This document shows, piece after piece, positions 46,151-53,701 of a stretch of 64,000 nucleotides of DNA; position 1 is the stretch's first letter, and each line of letters begins with the position of its first letter. Location: the NCBI RefSeq assembly GCF_001591025.1, contig NZ_BCTZ01000012.1, forward strand, positions 215,326 to 279,325, read 5' to 3'. The notes under the pieces are model-generated. The model ran no database searches, was not told where the DNA came from, and was given only the letters and a program-made list of their open reading frames with translations. The position numbers and the translations under genes are program-made. Source of the stretch: Sphingomonas soli NBRC 100801. Lineage in GTDB: Bacteria > Pseudomonadota > Alphaproteobacteria > Sphingomonadales > Sphingomonadaceae.

Positions 46151-47533
46151 ATGCGCGTCATAGCTTTATCGGCGGAGGATGATTTCGAAGGGTGGCGCGA
46201 TGCCGCCCGGGCGCTTGCCTCCGCGCGCGTGCCGCCGTCCGAAATCGTGTGGCAAATGGGGGAGCATCCCGCCGATCTGTTCGGCGACGAAGCGGTGCTC
46301 GAACCCGCGACGCCCGCCGCCCTGCGCGTGCCGCGCGCCTTTCTCGATCTTGCGCAGAGCGTGATCCTGCACAGCGATCCGCAGCGCTTTGCCTTGCTCT
46401 ACACCTTGCTCGCAGGGCTTATCGAAGCGCCGAAGCGCATCGAGGATCGGGCCGATCCGCTGGTCCGCCGGCTGGAGGAGATGGCGAAGCAGGTGCGCCG
46501 TGACATTCACAAGATGCGCGCATTTGTCCGCTTTCGCGAGATCGCCGATGATGCCGGGCCGCGCTTCGTCGCCTGGTTCGAGCCCGAGCATCATATCGTG
46601 CGGGCCAATGCGCGCTTCTTCATGGATCGCTTCGCCAATATGCGCTGGTCGATCCTGACGCCCGAGCTTTCGATCCATTGGGATGGCGAGACGCTCTCCG
46701 AAGCGCCGGGTGCGAGCCGCGCCGATGCGCCGTCCGGCGATGCGATAGAGGATGTGTGGAAGACCTATTACGCCTCCACCTTCAATCCCGCGCGGCTGAA
46801 GACCAACGCGATGCTGAAGGAGATGCCGCGCAGATATTGGAAGAACATGCCCGAAACCGCGTTGATCGGCGAGCTGGTGGCGGGTGCGCGCCAGCGGGAG
46901 ATCGCGATGGTGCAGACGGCACGGGAAAGCCTGGGCGGCAATATCGCGGGCGCGTGGGAAAGGTTGCGCGACGAGGCGATGGGGTGCACCCGCTGCCACC
47001 TCTACAAGCATGCGGCGCAGACCGTGTTCGGCGAAGGCCCGGTCGATGCCCGCATGATGTTCGTCGGCGAGCAGCCGGGGGATCAGGAGGATCTGTCCGG
47101 GCAGCCCTTTGTCGGCCCGGCAGGCCAGATGTTCGACCGCGCCATGGCCGATGCCGGGATCGATCGCGCGGCCGTGTACGTCACCAACGCGGTCAAGCAT
47201 TTCAAGTTCGAGCAAAGGGGCAAGCGCCGCATCCATGCCAGGCCCGATGCGGGCGAGATCAGCGCCTGCCGCTGGTGGTATGCGCAGGAGCGGCTGTTGC
47301 TGCGCCCCGAAATGACCGTGGCGCTGGGCGCGACGGCGGCGCGCCAGATTCTGGGCAAGACCGTGACGATCAGCGCGATGCGGGGCCGGGCGATCGATCT
47401 GCCCGAAGGAGGGGTGGGTTGGGTCACCATCCATCCCAGCTTCCTGCTGCGCCTGCCCGACAAGGCGCGTGCCGAGGAGGAATATGCGCTTTTCGTCGAG
47501 GATCTGAAGGGTGCGGCCAGGGCCGGCAAATAG
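46151..47533 (+). CDS. udgX: DUF4130 - UdgX family uracil-DNA-binding protein fusion
   Basis: Product of 460 residues. Residues 1-255 form a DUF4130/TIGR03915 domain (VRRDIHKMRAFVRFREI, WYEP-like WFEPEHHIV, TWKTYYASTFNPARLK-type blocks). Residues 260-460 form a family-4-like uracil-DNA glycosylase: Fe-S cysteines in CTRCHLYKHA, motif A GEQPGDQEDLSGQPFVGPAG, and the UdgX-specific insertion KRRIHARPDAGE starting near residue 358. In UdgX the His of this loop forms a covalent bond with uracil-derived abasic DNA. It is the usual partner of the radical SAM protein at 42131. Confidence 0.92.
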   Translation: MRVIALSAEDDFEGWRDAARALASARVPPSEIVWQMGEHPADLFGDEAVLEPATPAALRVPRAFLDLAQSVILHSDPQRFALLYTLLAGLIEAPKRIEDRADPLVRRLEEMAKQVRRDIHKMRAFVRFREIADDAGPRFVAWFEPEHHIVRANARFFMDRFANMRWSILTPELSIHWDGETLSEAPGASRADAPSGDAIEDVWKTYYASTFNPARLKTNAMLKEMPRRYWKNMPETALIGELVAGARQREIAMVQTARESLGGNIAGAWERLRDEAMGCTRCHLYKHAAQTVFGEGPVDARMMFVGEQPGDQEDLSGQPFVGPAGQMFDRAMADAGIDRAAVYVTNAVKHFKFEQRGKRRIHARPDAGEISACRWWYAQERLLLRPEMTVALGATAARQILGKTVTISAMRGRAIDLPEGGVGWVTIHPSFLLRLPDKARAEEEYALFVEDLKGAARAGK

Positions 47534-47645
47534 CCGAATGTTCCCAATGTTCGCAGTGCTGATGGCCTGTTGAACCGACTATCTGAAGGGGCGGAAGCAA
47601 TGTCGTCCGCTCTTTGACAGCACCGGATGTCGCGCCAGCGAGTGC

Positions 47646-47676
47646 GTCTTGGTGTCAACTTTGTGTAACCTTTGGC
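47646..47676 (+). repeat. TCTTGGTGTCAAC repeat, copy B
   Basis: GTCTTGGTGTCAACTTTGTG, followed by TAACCTTTGGC, aligns base for base over most of its length with copy A (14461-14492) and, reversed, with copy C (61425-61452). It ends three bases before the stop codon of the SDR remnant and 113 bases after the UdgX stop. Confidence 0.6.
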
Positions 47677-47679
47677 GGT

Positions 47680-47799
47680 TCAGCCGTTGACGATGGTCCC
47701 GCCATTCGGGTGCAGCACCTGCCCCGACATATAGCTCGAATCCTCGCAGGCGAGGAACAGGAAGGCGGGGGAGACTTTGTTTGGGTGTCTTTGGATCAT
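47680..47799 (-). pseudogene. C-terminal remnant of a short-chain dehydrogenase
   Basis: A 39-codon minus-strand frame ends SSYMSGQVLHPNGG then TIVNG and a stop, preceded by PAFLFLACED. This is the C-terminal strand-helix-strand of classical SDR oxidoreductases of the YghA/glucose-dehydrogenase-like type. The catalytic Tyr-Lys region and Rossmann motif are absent upstream, so the 5' 85 percent of the gene has been deleted. The join lies near 47776. Confidence 0.75.
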
Positions 47800-47827
47800 G
47801 TCGATCCTGCCGGTGCCGCTCACGGCG

Positions 47828-47856
47828 CAGGGTCAGCCGAGTACGGCTGAACCCTG
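47828..47856. terminator. hairpin at the end of the small-protein operon
   Basis: CAGGGTCAGCCG (47828-47839) pairs with CGGCTG-A-ACCCTG (47844-47856), 12 pairs with one bulged A. It overlaps the stop codon of the 30-residue gene. No T tract follows, so it may stabilise mRNA as much as end it. Confidence 0.5.
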
Positions 47857-47925
47857 CATGCTGCCGGCGATGATCGCTGCGATGCCCGCAGAGGCGATCA
47901 TGCCGGTCATGAAGCTGCGAACCAT
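47833..47925 (-). CDS. very small membrane protein, 30 residues
   Basis: The frame opens at 47925 (ATG) with AGGAGGACAGC immediately upstream, a near-perfect ribosome binding site with correct spacing. The 30-residue product reads MVRSFMTGMIASAGIAAIIAG, then SMQGSAVLG: one hydrophobic helix and no other domain. It follows another tiny gene by 23 bases on the same strand, and a hairpin covers its end. I recognise no family. Confidence 0.55.
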   Translation of the reverse strand: MVRSFMTGMIASAGIAAIIAGSMQGSAVLG

Positions 47926-47948
47926 GCTGTCCTCCTGTGTCCGGGGCA

Positions 47949-48056
47949 TCACGCGAAGGGCGCGATGACGCCGGAGAAGAGCACGAGGCTGGCGGTCATG
48001 ATTACCGCGCCAAACACGGCGGCGGTCTGCTGGAACGAGTCGAGACGAGCGCTCAT
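47949..48056 (-). CDS. very small membrane protein, 35 residues
   Basis: The ATG at 48056 follows GGGAG at seven bases. The 35-residue product has a short polar start (MSARLDSFQQTAA) and one helix (VFGAVIMTASLVLFSGVIAPF). Similar small proteins starting with a S-x-R-x-D-S-F-Q pattern are, as far as I recall, common but uncharacterised in sphingomonads. First gene of a probable two-gene unit with the 30-residue ORF. A 17-bp palindrome lies 92 bases upstream. Confidence 0.6.
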   Translation of the reverse strand: MSARLDSFQQTAAVFGAVIMTASLVLFSGVIAPFA

Positions 48057-48147
48057 TTTCTTACTCCCTGGTTCGGCCTGCCGGACCATCCGGCGGCTGA
48101 TGCAGGAAGCTTTGCAGAGAGCGTGCCAATTCACTAAGTCATTGAAT

Positions 48148-48164
48148 TTACGTCGACGACGTAA
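48148..48164. promoter_or_regulatory. 17-bp perfect palindrome, unknown operator
   Basis: TTACGTCG-A-CGACGTAA is an exact palindrome in an AT-rich stretch (48130-48240) between the divergent ends and starts of the small-protein operon and the GGDEF gene's 3' side. It lies where the small-protein promoter should be. No regulator is encoded next to it. Confidence 0.55.
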
Positions 48165-48249
48165 TTAAATTTCGCGATGTTGGTGTTTTCCACGCCTTGA
48201 ATTGGGGATTTTCACCATTTAAAAGCGAACACTCAGTGTCCGATTCCGG

Positions 48250-49272
48250 TCAATCCCAACGCAGGCAGTTTCGGCCGGCGGTCTTCGCCGCATATAAAAG
48301 CTGGTCGGCGCGCTGGAACAGGCTGTGGAACCGGTCTTCGGGCTTGGCCAGCGTGACGCCGGCGGAGAAGGTCACCTCGCCCAGCGGGGCATCGTCCTCG
48401 CGCAGGCGATAATGCTTGGTCGCGACGGTCGCGCGCGCGGTGTCGAGCATCAGGCGCGCATTTTCCAGCGTGGTCCCTGAGAAGAGAATGGCGAACTCCT
48501 CGCCGCCATAGCGCGCGACAAGATGCCCCTTGCACTTGGCCGAGAGCGCCTGCGCGATGGCCTTGAGCACGCGGTCGCCCACGGCGTGGCCGAACCGGTC
48601 GTTGACCGACTTGAAATGATCCACGTCGCACACCGCCAGGCACAGGCTCTCGCCCGTCGCGGCCTGCGCAGCATAGGCTTCCTCGAAGGCGCGGCGATTG
48701 GGCAGGTCGGTCAGTGGGTCGCGCCGCGCATTGTCGCGCGCTTCCTCAAGCTTCTTGCGCAGCTCGCTTGCTTCGCGCGTTGCCGAATCCAGGCGCGCCT
48801 CGGCGGTCTGGACGCGCTCGACCATCGCGGCGGTGATTCGTGCGATCTCGGTGATGTCGCCGCCGCCGGACGAGCGCTGCATCGCCTCGGCGCTTGCGGC
48901 CAGGTCCCGGCCAAAGCCCTGGGTCTCGGCGCGGATCGCCGTCACCATGTCTTCGAAACCCTCGACCTGCATCTGGGTCTGGGCGACCAGCCCGTCCGCC
49001 TTTTGCGCCGCTGCCTTCGCATTGGGCGCCGGCTTGTGCTCGCACCCCAGCGATTCGATGTCGCGGCGGGTCAGCCTGACCCCGCCATCGGTGAGCGCGG
49101 ATACCGCGCGCGCCAACGGGCCATTGGGATCGACGAACAAATGATAGGCAAAGGCATAATTGGCTGGATCGGGATCCAGCCGCTGCTCGATCAGGAAAGT
49201 TCCGATTCGCGCATACAGACGCCGCGCGGGGTCTTCCCCGCCTGCTCCTCGTATGGCGCTCGCCCCGGCCAT
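48250..49272 (-). CDS. GGDEF diguanylate cyclase
   Basis: Product of 340 residues. The C-terminal GGDEF domain (about 185-340) has DPLTDLPNRRAFEEAY, CDVDHFKSVNDRFGHAVGDRVL and the active-site GGEEF at 256-260, so it should make cyclic di-GMP from GTP. No RxxD inhibitory site is obvious five residues upstream. The N-terminal half is helical, with a coiled coil (VERVQTAEARLDSATREASELRKKLEEARD), and lacks membrane helices. It is a cytoplasmic enzyme; the input signal is unknown. Confidence 0.92.
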   Translation of the reverse strand: MAGASAIRGAGGEDPARRLYARIGTFLIEQRLDPDPANYAFAYHLFVDPNGPLARAVSALTDGGVRLTRRDIESLGCEHKPAPNAKAAAQKADGLVAQTQMQVEGFEDMVTAIRAETQGFGRDLAASAEAMQRSSGGGDITEIARITAAMVERVQTAEARLDSATREASELRKKLEEARDNARRDPLTDLPNRRAFEEAYAAQAATGESLCLAVCDVDHFKSVNDRFGHAVGDRVLKAIAQALSAKCKGHLVARYGGEEFAILFSGTTLENARLMLDTARATVATKHYRLREDDAPLGEVTFSAGVTLAKPEDRFHSLFQRADQLLYAAKTAGRNCLRWD

Positions 49273-49387
49273 GCTTCGCTGATCCCCGCTGCTGGGCCGC
49301 TCCCGGATGGACGCGGCGTCTCCTGGGGATGTCGTAAGCGCCGTTTGCTAACATCCGGTGAGCAAAGATTTCCGAGAAGTGAATATG

Positions 49388-49936
49388 TCAGCGGCGGGGA
49401 TGCGCCTTGCGATATTTCTGCACCTCGGCGAGCGTCATCCGGATGTGCGCGGCCGGATTATTGTCGGTGTGGGCGAACAGAATCCTGCCCGTGGGCGCGA
49501 TGACGAAACTGGTGCGGCTGGTGATCGTCGTGGGCGTACCGTCAGGCTTTCTGAGCAGGACGTCATAGCCCTTGATCACTGCGGGCGTGGCGGCGGCGAC
49601 GGCGAACTTGCCCGCGCAATGCATGCTCGAGAATTTCTCGAGCTGGTCGACATTGCCGGCGGTCATACCGATCACGGTCGCGCCCTCCTTGGTGAAGTCG
49701 GACAGCGCCTCGGCAAAGGCGTTGGCTTCGGCGTTGCAGCCCGCCGTGAAGGCTGCCGGGAAGAAATAGAGGACGACCGGGCCCTTTTTGAGCGCCGCCT
49801 TCAGGCTCACCGAGATCGGCTTGCCCGCCACTGCCCCCGCAGCGGTAAAATCGGGCGCTTTCTTGCCCGGTGCCAATGCGGCGGTCGCCGGCACCGAGAG
49901 CGAAAGTGCGAGGGCGGCGAACAGAAACGGGCGCAT
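49388..49936 (-). CDS. exported peroxiredoxin (AhpC/TSA family)
   Basis: Product of 182 residues with a signal peptide (MRPFLFAALALSLSVPATAAL) and a thioredoxin-fold peroxiredoxin domain. The active-site region reads VVLYFFPAAFTAGCNAEANAF, with the Cys where the peroxidatic residue lies in PxxxTxxC; a second Cys (SMHCAGKF) may resolve it. Periplasmic location suggests defence against external peroxides. It ends 52 bases before the pldA stop side and is on the same strand. Confidence 0.85.
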   Translation of the reverse strand: MRPFLFAALALSLSVPATAALAPGKKAPDFTAAGAVAGKPISVSLKAALKKGPVVLYFFPAAFTAGCNAEANAFAEALSDFTKEGATVIGMTAGNVDQLEKFSSMHCAGKFAVAAATPAVIKGYDVLLRKPDGTPTTITSRTSFVIAPTGRILFAHTDNNPAAHIRMTLAEVQKYRKAHPRR

Positions 49937-49988
49937 GGCGGCTCTCCTGAAATGTCTTAGTTATGCTAGGGCAAGGCGGCGTTCATGT

Positions 49989-51047
49989 CTAACGGGTGAG
50001 TGCAATGCCGATGCGCGCACGGCTCGCGTTGCGGCGATAATCGTCGAGCGCCTCGCCATGGCCGGTAAATGCCTGGCCAAAGATGTAGAAGCCCATCCCT
50101 CCGCCGATCCGGGTGAGCGGATAGGAGACAAATAGTTCGCCGGCCCCCTTGCCGGTCTCGAAGTTCCCGCGCGCGGTCAGCGCGACCTTGAGCCCGTCCT
50201 TCTGGCCGATCGCGGCGGTGAGCGCGGTGTAGCCAAAGGTGTCGCGCAATCCCGGAGCGGCGCTTTTCGCTCCGGTGTAGAACCACGCCATCGGCGCCAC
50301 ATCGAGTCGCCAGTCGCCGCCCAGATCGAACGACTTTTCGGCGCGCGCGAAGATGCGATTCACATCGATCGAGCCGGGCACGCCGCGCCCGTTTGAATCA
50401 TGGCGATAGCCGATTGCGATCTTGCTCGTCTCGTCCAGTGGAATGTCGGCATAGACTTCGGGGCTGTAGTTGGTGGCGCGAAACGGCCCCGACGGCCGGT
50501 CGAGTGCCCAGAACATCGTCTGGGTATAGGCAAAGCGCAGGTTGCCCAGCCGTAGCGGTGCATCCTCCTCGAACGGGCGAAATGCGAAACTGACTTGCAG
50601 CTTGCCGCCCGCATCACCCGTCCCGAACGCTGCATAGATCGGTTCATGCGCCTCGAACCGATCCGTGAACGCAGCGGAACTGCCCGTCGAACTCTGCACC
50701 ACGGTTTCGCCGGGCGGTATCCGGGCGGCGGGGTGCGCTTCACCTGGCGGCACCGCCCTTCCCGCGACCTGTACCGGTACGTAGCGGGCCTTCGCGAAGC
50801 CGCCGGGTGCCACGGTATGCGCGGGCCCCGGCGCACGCTCCAGAATCAGCCGCGTGCCATCGGCTGCGGTGACTTCGAGCTCGCGCGGGCCGCTGTCGCT
50901 GACCGGCGCATCGCCTTCGTTGACGAGGAATACCTCCACGCCGCGCAAGGCTTCGGTCTCGGACCCGGGCTGGGCAGGGACGGCGCGGATCTGCGCGGCG
51001 GCGGGGCTGGCGGCGAGCAGGCCGAGAGCGATAAGGAGCAGGCGCAT
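49989..51047 (-). CDS. pldA: outer membrane phospholipase A
   Basis: Product of 352 residues with a signal peptide (MRLLLIALGLLAASPAAAQ). After an N-terminal beta domain of about 130 residues, a phospholipase A1 barrel follows. The catalytic motif is YRHDSNGRG (His and Ser), and the Asn is in SIDVNRIF. The last strand ends with an aromatic-poor IALTR. OMPLA hydrolyses phospholipids that reach the outer leaflet. The extra N-terminal domain is larger than in E. coli PldA. The ATG at 51047 starts at the signal peptide. Confidence 0.85.
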   Translation of the reverse strand: MRLLLIALGLLAASPAAAQIRAVPAQPGSETEALRGVEVFLVNEGDAPVSDSGPRELEVTAADGTRLILERAPGPAHTVAPGGFAKARYVPVQVAGRAVPPGEAHPAARIPPGETVVQSSTGSSAAFTDRFEAHEPIYAAFGTGDAGGKLQVSFAFRPFEEDAPLRLGNLRFAYTQTMFWALDRPSGPFRATNYSPEVYADIPLDETSKIAIGYRHDSNGRGVPGSIDVNRIFARAEKSFDLGGDWRLDVAPMAWFYTGAKSAAPGLRDTFGYTALTAAIGQKDGLKVALTARGNFETGKGAGELFVSYPLTRIGGGMGFYIFGQAFTGHGEALDDYRRNASRARIGIALTR

Positions 51048-51143
51048 GGTCGCGCTGGGTGCCAGCACGCTTGCCGCTTGGCGAGTCAAAACGCGCGAAG
51101 CCCGGCTCTTGCCGGTGCTGTCTGCCGACCCTAGGCAAGGGTC

Positions 51144-51926
51144 ATGCCCATCTCCCGAACCGATATCGCCCTTGCCGAACGACTGGCAGACGCAGCGGGG
51201 GCTGCGATCCGCCCCTATTTTCGCGCCGAGCATGGGCTGGAGGCGAAGGACGACCTCTCGCCGGTGACACTCGCGGATCGCGCTGCCGAGGAGGCGATGC
51301 GCAAGCTGATCATCGCCGAGGCTCCCGCTGACGGGATCGTGGGCGAGGAGTTCGGCGTACGCGAAGGCACGAGCAAGCGCCAATGGGTGCTCGATCCTAT
51401 CGATGGCACGCGCGCCTTCATCGCAGGCCGCCCGACCTTCGGCACGCTGATCGCGCTGATCGAGGATGGCTGGCCGATGCTCGGGATTATCGATCAGCCG
51501 ATTATTGGCGAACGCTGGCTGGGCGTCGCCGGGCGGACCACCTTGTTCAACGGCCAGCCCGCCGCCACGCGCCGCTGCCGCGACCTCAAGGACGCCATCC
51601 TTGGCACTACATCGCCTGCGTTGTTCGCGGATGACGAGCTCCACGCCTTCGAGCATCTCGATGCGGCGGTGATGAGCGTCGTGCTGGGTGGCGACTGCTA
51701 TAATTATGGCTGCGTCGCCAGCGGCTGGATGGACATTGTCGTCGAGGCGAACCTCAAGCTCCATGACTTTGCGGCGCTGGTTCCGATCGTTGAAGGCGCG
51801 GGCGGGCGGATGTGCGACTGGCAGGGCGATCCGCTCCACGCAGGCAGCGTCGGCCAGGTGATCGCCGCCGGGGATCCGGCGCGGATCGACGATATTCTGG
51901 AAGCGCTCGCCTGCCGGGGCCATTGA
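51144..51926 (+). CDS. hisN: histidinol-phosphatase, inositol monophosphatase family
   Basis: Product of 260 residues. The metal-binding blocks of the IMPase fold are present: GEEFG (about 67-71), WVLDPIDGTRAFIAGRPTFGTLIAL (about 81-105) and the C-terminal KLHDFAALVPIVEGAGG. The RAFIAGRP pattern fits HisN-type histidinol phosphatases rather than inositol or CysQ enzymes. It performs the phosphate-removal step of histidine synthesis. No other his genes are in the window. Confidence 0.88.
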   Translation: MPISRTDIALAERLADAAGAAIRPYFRAEHGLEAKDDLSPVTLADRAAEEAMRKLIIAEAPADGIVGEEFGVREGTSKRQWVLDPIDGTRAFIAGRPTFGTLIALIEDGWPMLGIIDQPIIGERWLGVAGRTTLFNGQPAATRRCRDLKDAILGTTSPALFADDELHAFEHLDAAVMSVVLGGDCYNYGCVASGWMDIVVEANLKLHDFAALVPIVEGAGGRMCDWQGDPLHAGSVGQVIAAGDPARIDDILEALACRGH

Positions 51927-51951
51927 CGGCCCCGGACAGGCAGGCCCCGAA

Positions 51952-52422
51952 CTATTTCGCCAGACCATAATGGCTGGCGACGCGGTCGAGCGCGAGGCAC
52001 AGCACAAGCTTCCCGGCGCGGCTGGGCCAGCCCAGCGCCTTCTCTGCAGCCACTATGCCGTCGCCCGCGCAGATCACGCGCCACAGGATATCGGCGAGCC
52101 CTGGCCCCGCCGCATCGATCGCCGCATCGAAGCGGCGTTTCGCCGAGATTTGGGCGAGGGTGGGATCGAGCCTGCCCGGCGCCCCCTGGCGCGGTGCGCG
52201 CGGCGCGGCATCCCAGCGCATCGTGACGCGCGGGCCCAGAGCGGCGGTTTCATAATCGGTGCGTAGCCTTTCGCCCGCCTCGAACTGGCGCGCATCGACG
52301 AGCCCGCGTGACCGTAGCCAGCCGAGGGGGGACTCGGCGAGGTTCACGGTAACCGTGCGCCCCCTGCCTGCCCGTGGCGCAAGGCGTCCGTGATCGATCT
52401 CCCGTTCGGCCAATTCGCGCAT
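51952..52422 (-). CDS. DUF6456 domain-containing protein
   Basis: Product of 156 residues. The core reads TVTVNLAESPLGWLRSRGLVDARQFEAGERLRTDYE, then GPRVTMRWD and a C-terminal helical block (DILWRVICAGDGIVAAEKALGWPSRAGKLVLCLALDRVASHYGL) that could be a helix-turn-helix. The family is widespread in alphaproteobacteria and of unknown function. It is divergent from an XRE regulator, with 93 bases between the starts. Its tail-to-tail neighbour is hisN, 25 bases away. Confidence 0.82.
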   Translation of the reverse strand: MRELAEREIDHGRLAPRAGRGRTVTVNLAESPLGWLRSRGLVDARQFEAGERLRTDYETAALGPRVTMRWDAAPRAPRQGAPGRLDPTLAQISAKRRFDAAIDAAGPGLADILWRVICAGDGIVAAEKALGWPSRAGKLVLCLALDRVASHYGLAK

Positions 52423-52515
52423 GTTGATCGCCTTCTTCCGTTGAGCGCGATTCGCTTGCCACGACGGCACATTTGTAGGAAAGCAAAAAACCAAACAGGT
52501 TAGATGGAGTGGGCG

Positions 52516-53079
52516 ATGATCACGGCGATTCGCGAAGTCCGTCGGGCGAAGGGGCTTACGCTCGACGATGTGGCGCAGCGTTGCGTGCCGCCCACGACCG
52601 CGCAGACGATCGGGCGGCTGGAGATGGGAACGCGCACCGTGTCGGTGGGCTGGCTGAATCGGATCGCCGCCGCGCTGCAAGTCGATGCCGCCGATCTGGT
52701 GCGCCTGCCCGACCGTCCCGAAATTCCGGTCGCCGCAGTGCTGGACGGCAATGGCGCGCAGGCTCCGCGCCGGGAGGCGACCGTGGTTCCGCCGCGCGGT
52801 GAGCCTGGGCTGATCGCGGTCACGGTCAGCGGCGGAACGGGGGATTACCGCGCGGGCGACGAGATCTGGTGCGCAACGCTGGCACCCGATGCATATTATC
52901 ATGCGCTCAATCGCGACGTGCTGGTGCCGCGCCCGGCGGGGCGCTTCATGTTCGGCCGGCTGATCGGGCGCGAGGAGGGCAAGCTCCATCTGTTGCCGCT
53001 CGGTGCGGGCGCGCGGCAGCAGGTTATTGCCGATCCGGCATGGATTGCGCGCGCGGTTCGCCTGGTGCGACCGCTATGA
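52516..53079 (+). CDS. XRE-family regulator with S24/LexA-like C-terminal domain
   Basis: Product of 187 residues. The N-terminal HTH (about 3-62) reads IREVRRAKGLTLDDVAQRCVPPTTAQTIGRLEMGTRTVSVGWLNRIAAAL. The C-terminal part (about 100-187) looks like a LexA/S24-type beta domain with the typical YRAGDEIWC and NRDVLVPRP turns, but I see no catalytic Ser/Lys pair, so it is probably not self-cleaving. ATG 52516 has GGAG six bases upstream. It is divergent from the DUF6456 gene and may control it. Confidence 0.8.
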   Translation: MITAIREVRRAKGLTLDDVAQRCVPPTTAQTIGRLEMGTRTVSVGWLNRIAAALQVDAADLVRLPDRPEIPVAAVLDGNGAQAPRREATVVPPRGEPGLIAVTVSGGTGDYRAGDEIWCATLAPDAYYHALNRDVLVPRPAGRFMFGRLIGREEGKLHLLPLGAGARQQVIADPAWIARAVRLVRPL

Positions 53080-53149
53080 CAGGACTTGCCCAACGGTGCG
53101 GATAGGCGCAGATTCGGTCCAGCCGAATAGGCACGCAGGGGAGAATGCG

Positions 53150-53515
53150 ATGATGAAGCTGGCCATAGCAGCGGCCGCGATACTGGCGGCGACGCCGGCG
53201 CTGGCGGATGACTGGGATTTCGTGCTGATCAATGGCAGCGGAAAGACCATCAAGACGATCGAGATCGCGGCTACGGGGACGACGACCTGGCAGGCGAACA
53301 AGGTCGATCCGGAGTTCAAGAAGGAAGATTCCACCGTCAAGAACGGCGCCCGGACGACCGTGCATTTCGACAAGGGTCCGGGATGCAAATATGACGTGAA
53401 GCTCAACTTCACCGACGATAGCTCGGCAACCCTCACCGGCGTGAACGTCTGCGACAATTCCTTCGTCACGGCGAAGCTGAACGCGGCGGGCGTCGCGAGC
53501 TTCACCTCTAACTGA
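53150..53515 (+). CDS. small exported protein, unknown function
   Basis: Product of 121 residues with a signal peptide (KLAIAAAAILAATPALA). The mature part begins DDWDFVLINGSGKTIKTIEIAATGTTTW and is beta-rich, with two cysteines (GCKYDVKLNF and VNVCDNSF) positioned for one disulfide. It reads like a compact periplasmic sandwich domain; no function known to me. GGGGAGA precedes the ATG at a normal distance. Confidence 0.75.
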   Translation: MMKLAIAAAAILAATPALADDWDFVLINGSGKTIKTIEIAATGTTTWQANKVDPEFKKEDSTVKNGARTTVHFDKGPGCKYDVKLNFTDDSSATLTGVNVCDNSFVTAKLNAAGVASFTSN

Positions 53516-53581
53516 AATGGTCTGCCCGCCGCGGGAAATCCCCGCAGCGCTGTGCCGCGAAAGCGACGTCCACCCGGGTCA

Positions 53582-53657
53582 TGGTGGGCGCTGACGGGCT
53601 CGAACCGCCGACCCTCTCGGTGTAAACGAGATGCTCTACCAACTGAGCTAAGCGCCC
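53582..53657 (-). tRNA. tRNA-Val (anticodon UAC)
   Basis: On the minus strand the 76-base sequence starts GGGCGCTTAGCTCAGTTGGT, has an anticodon stem TCTCG/CGAGA with loop TTTACAC (anticodon TAC), a T-arm GGCGGTTCGAGCCCG and an encoded CCA end. The acceptor stem GGGCGC/GCGCCC pairs fully. No integrase or att repeat adjoins it. Confidence 0.97.
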
Positions 53658-53701
53658 TTGCGCGGGGGCGATGCCAAACCCTGCGCTCCGGGGCAAGGCT
53701 T

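Noticed and set aside
47540..47552. GTTC-CCAAT-GTTC after the UdgX stop, resembling a LexA box
   Set aside because: The spacing is five, not seven bases, and it lies downstream of the gene, so it does not fit the alphaproteobacterial LexA operator.
53582..53657. tRNA-Val as a possible integration site
   Set aside because: Neighbouring genes have host-like composition, and no duplicated tRNA 3' end or integrase is present.
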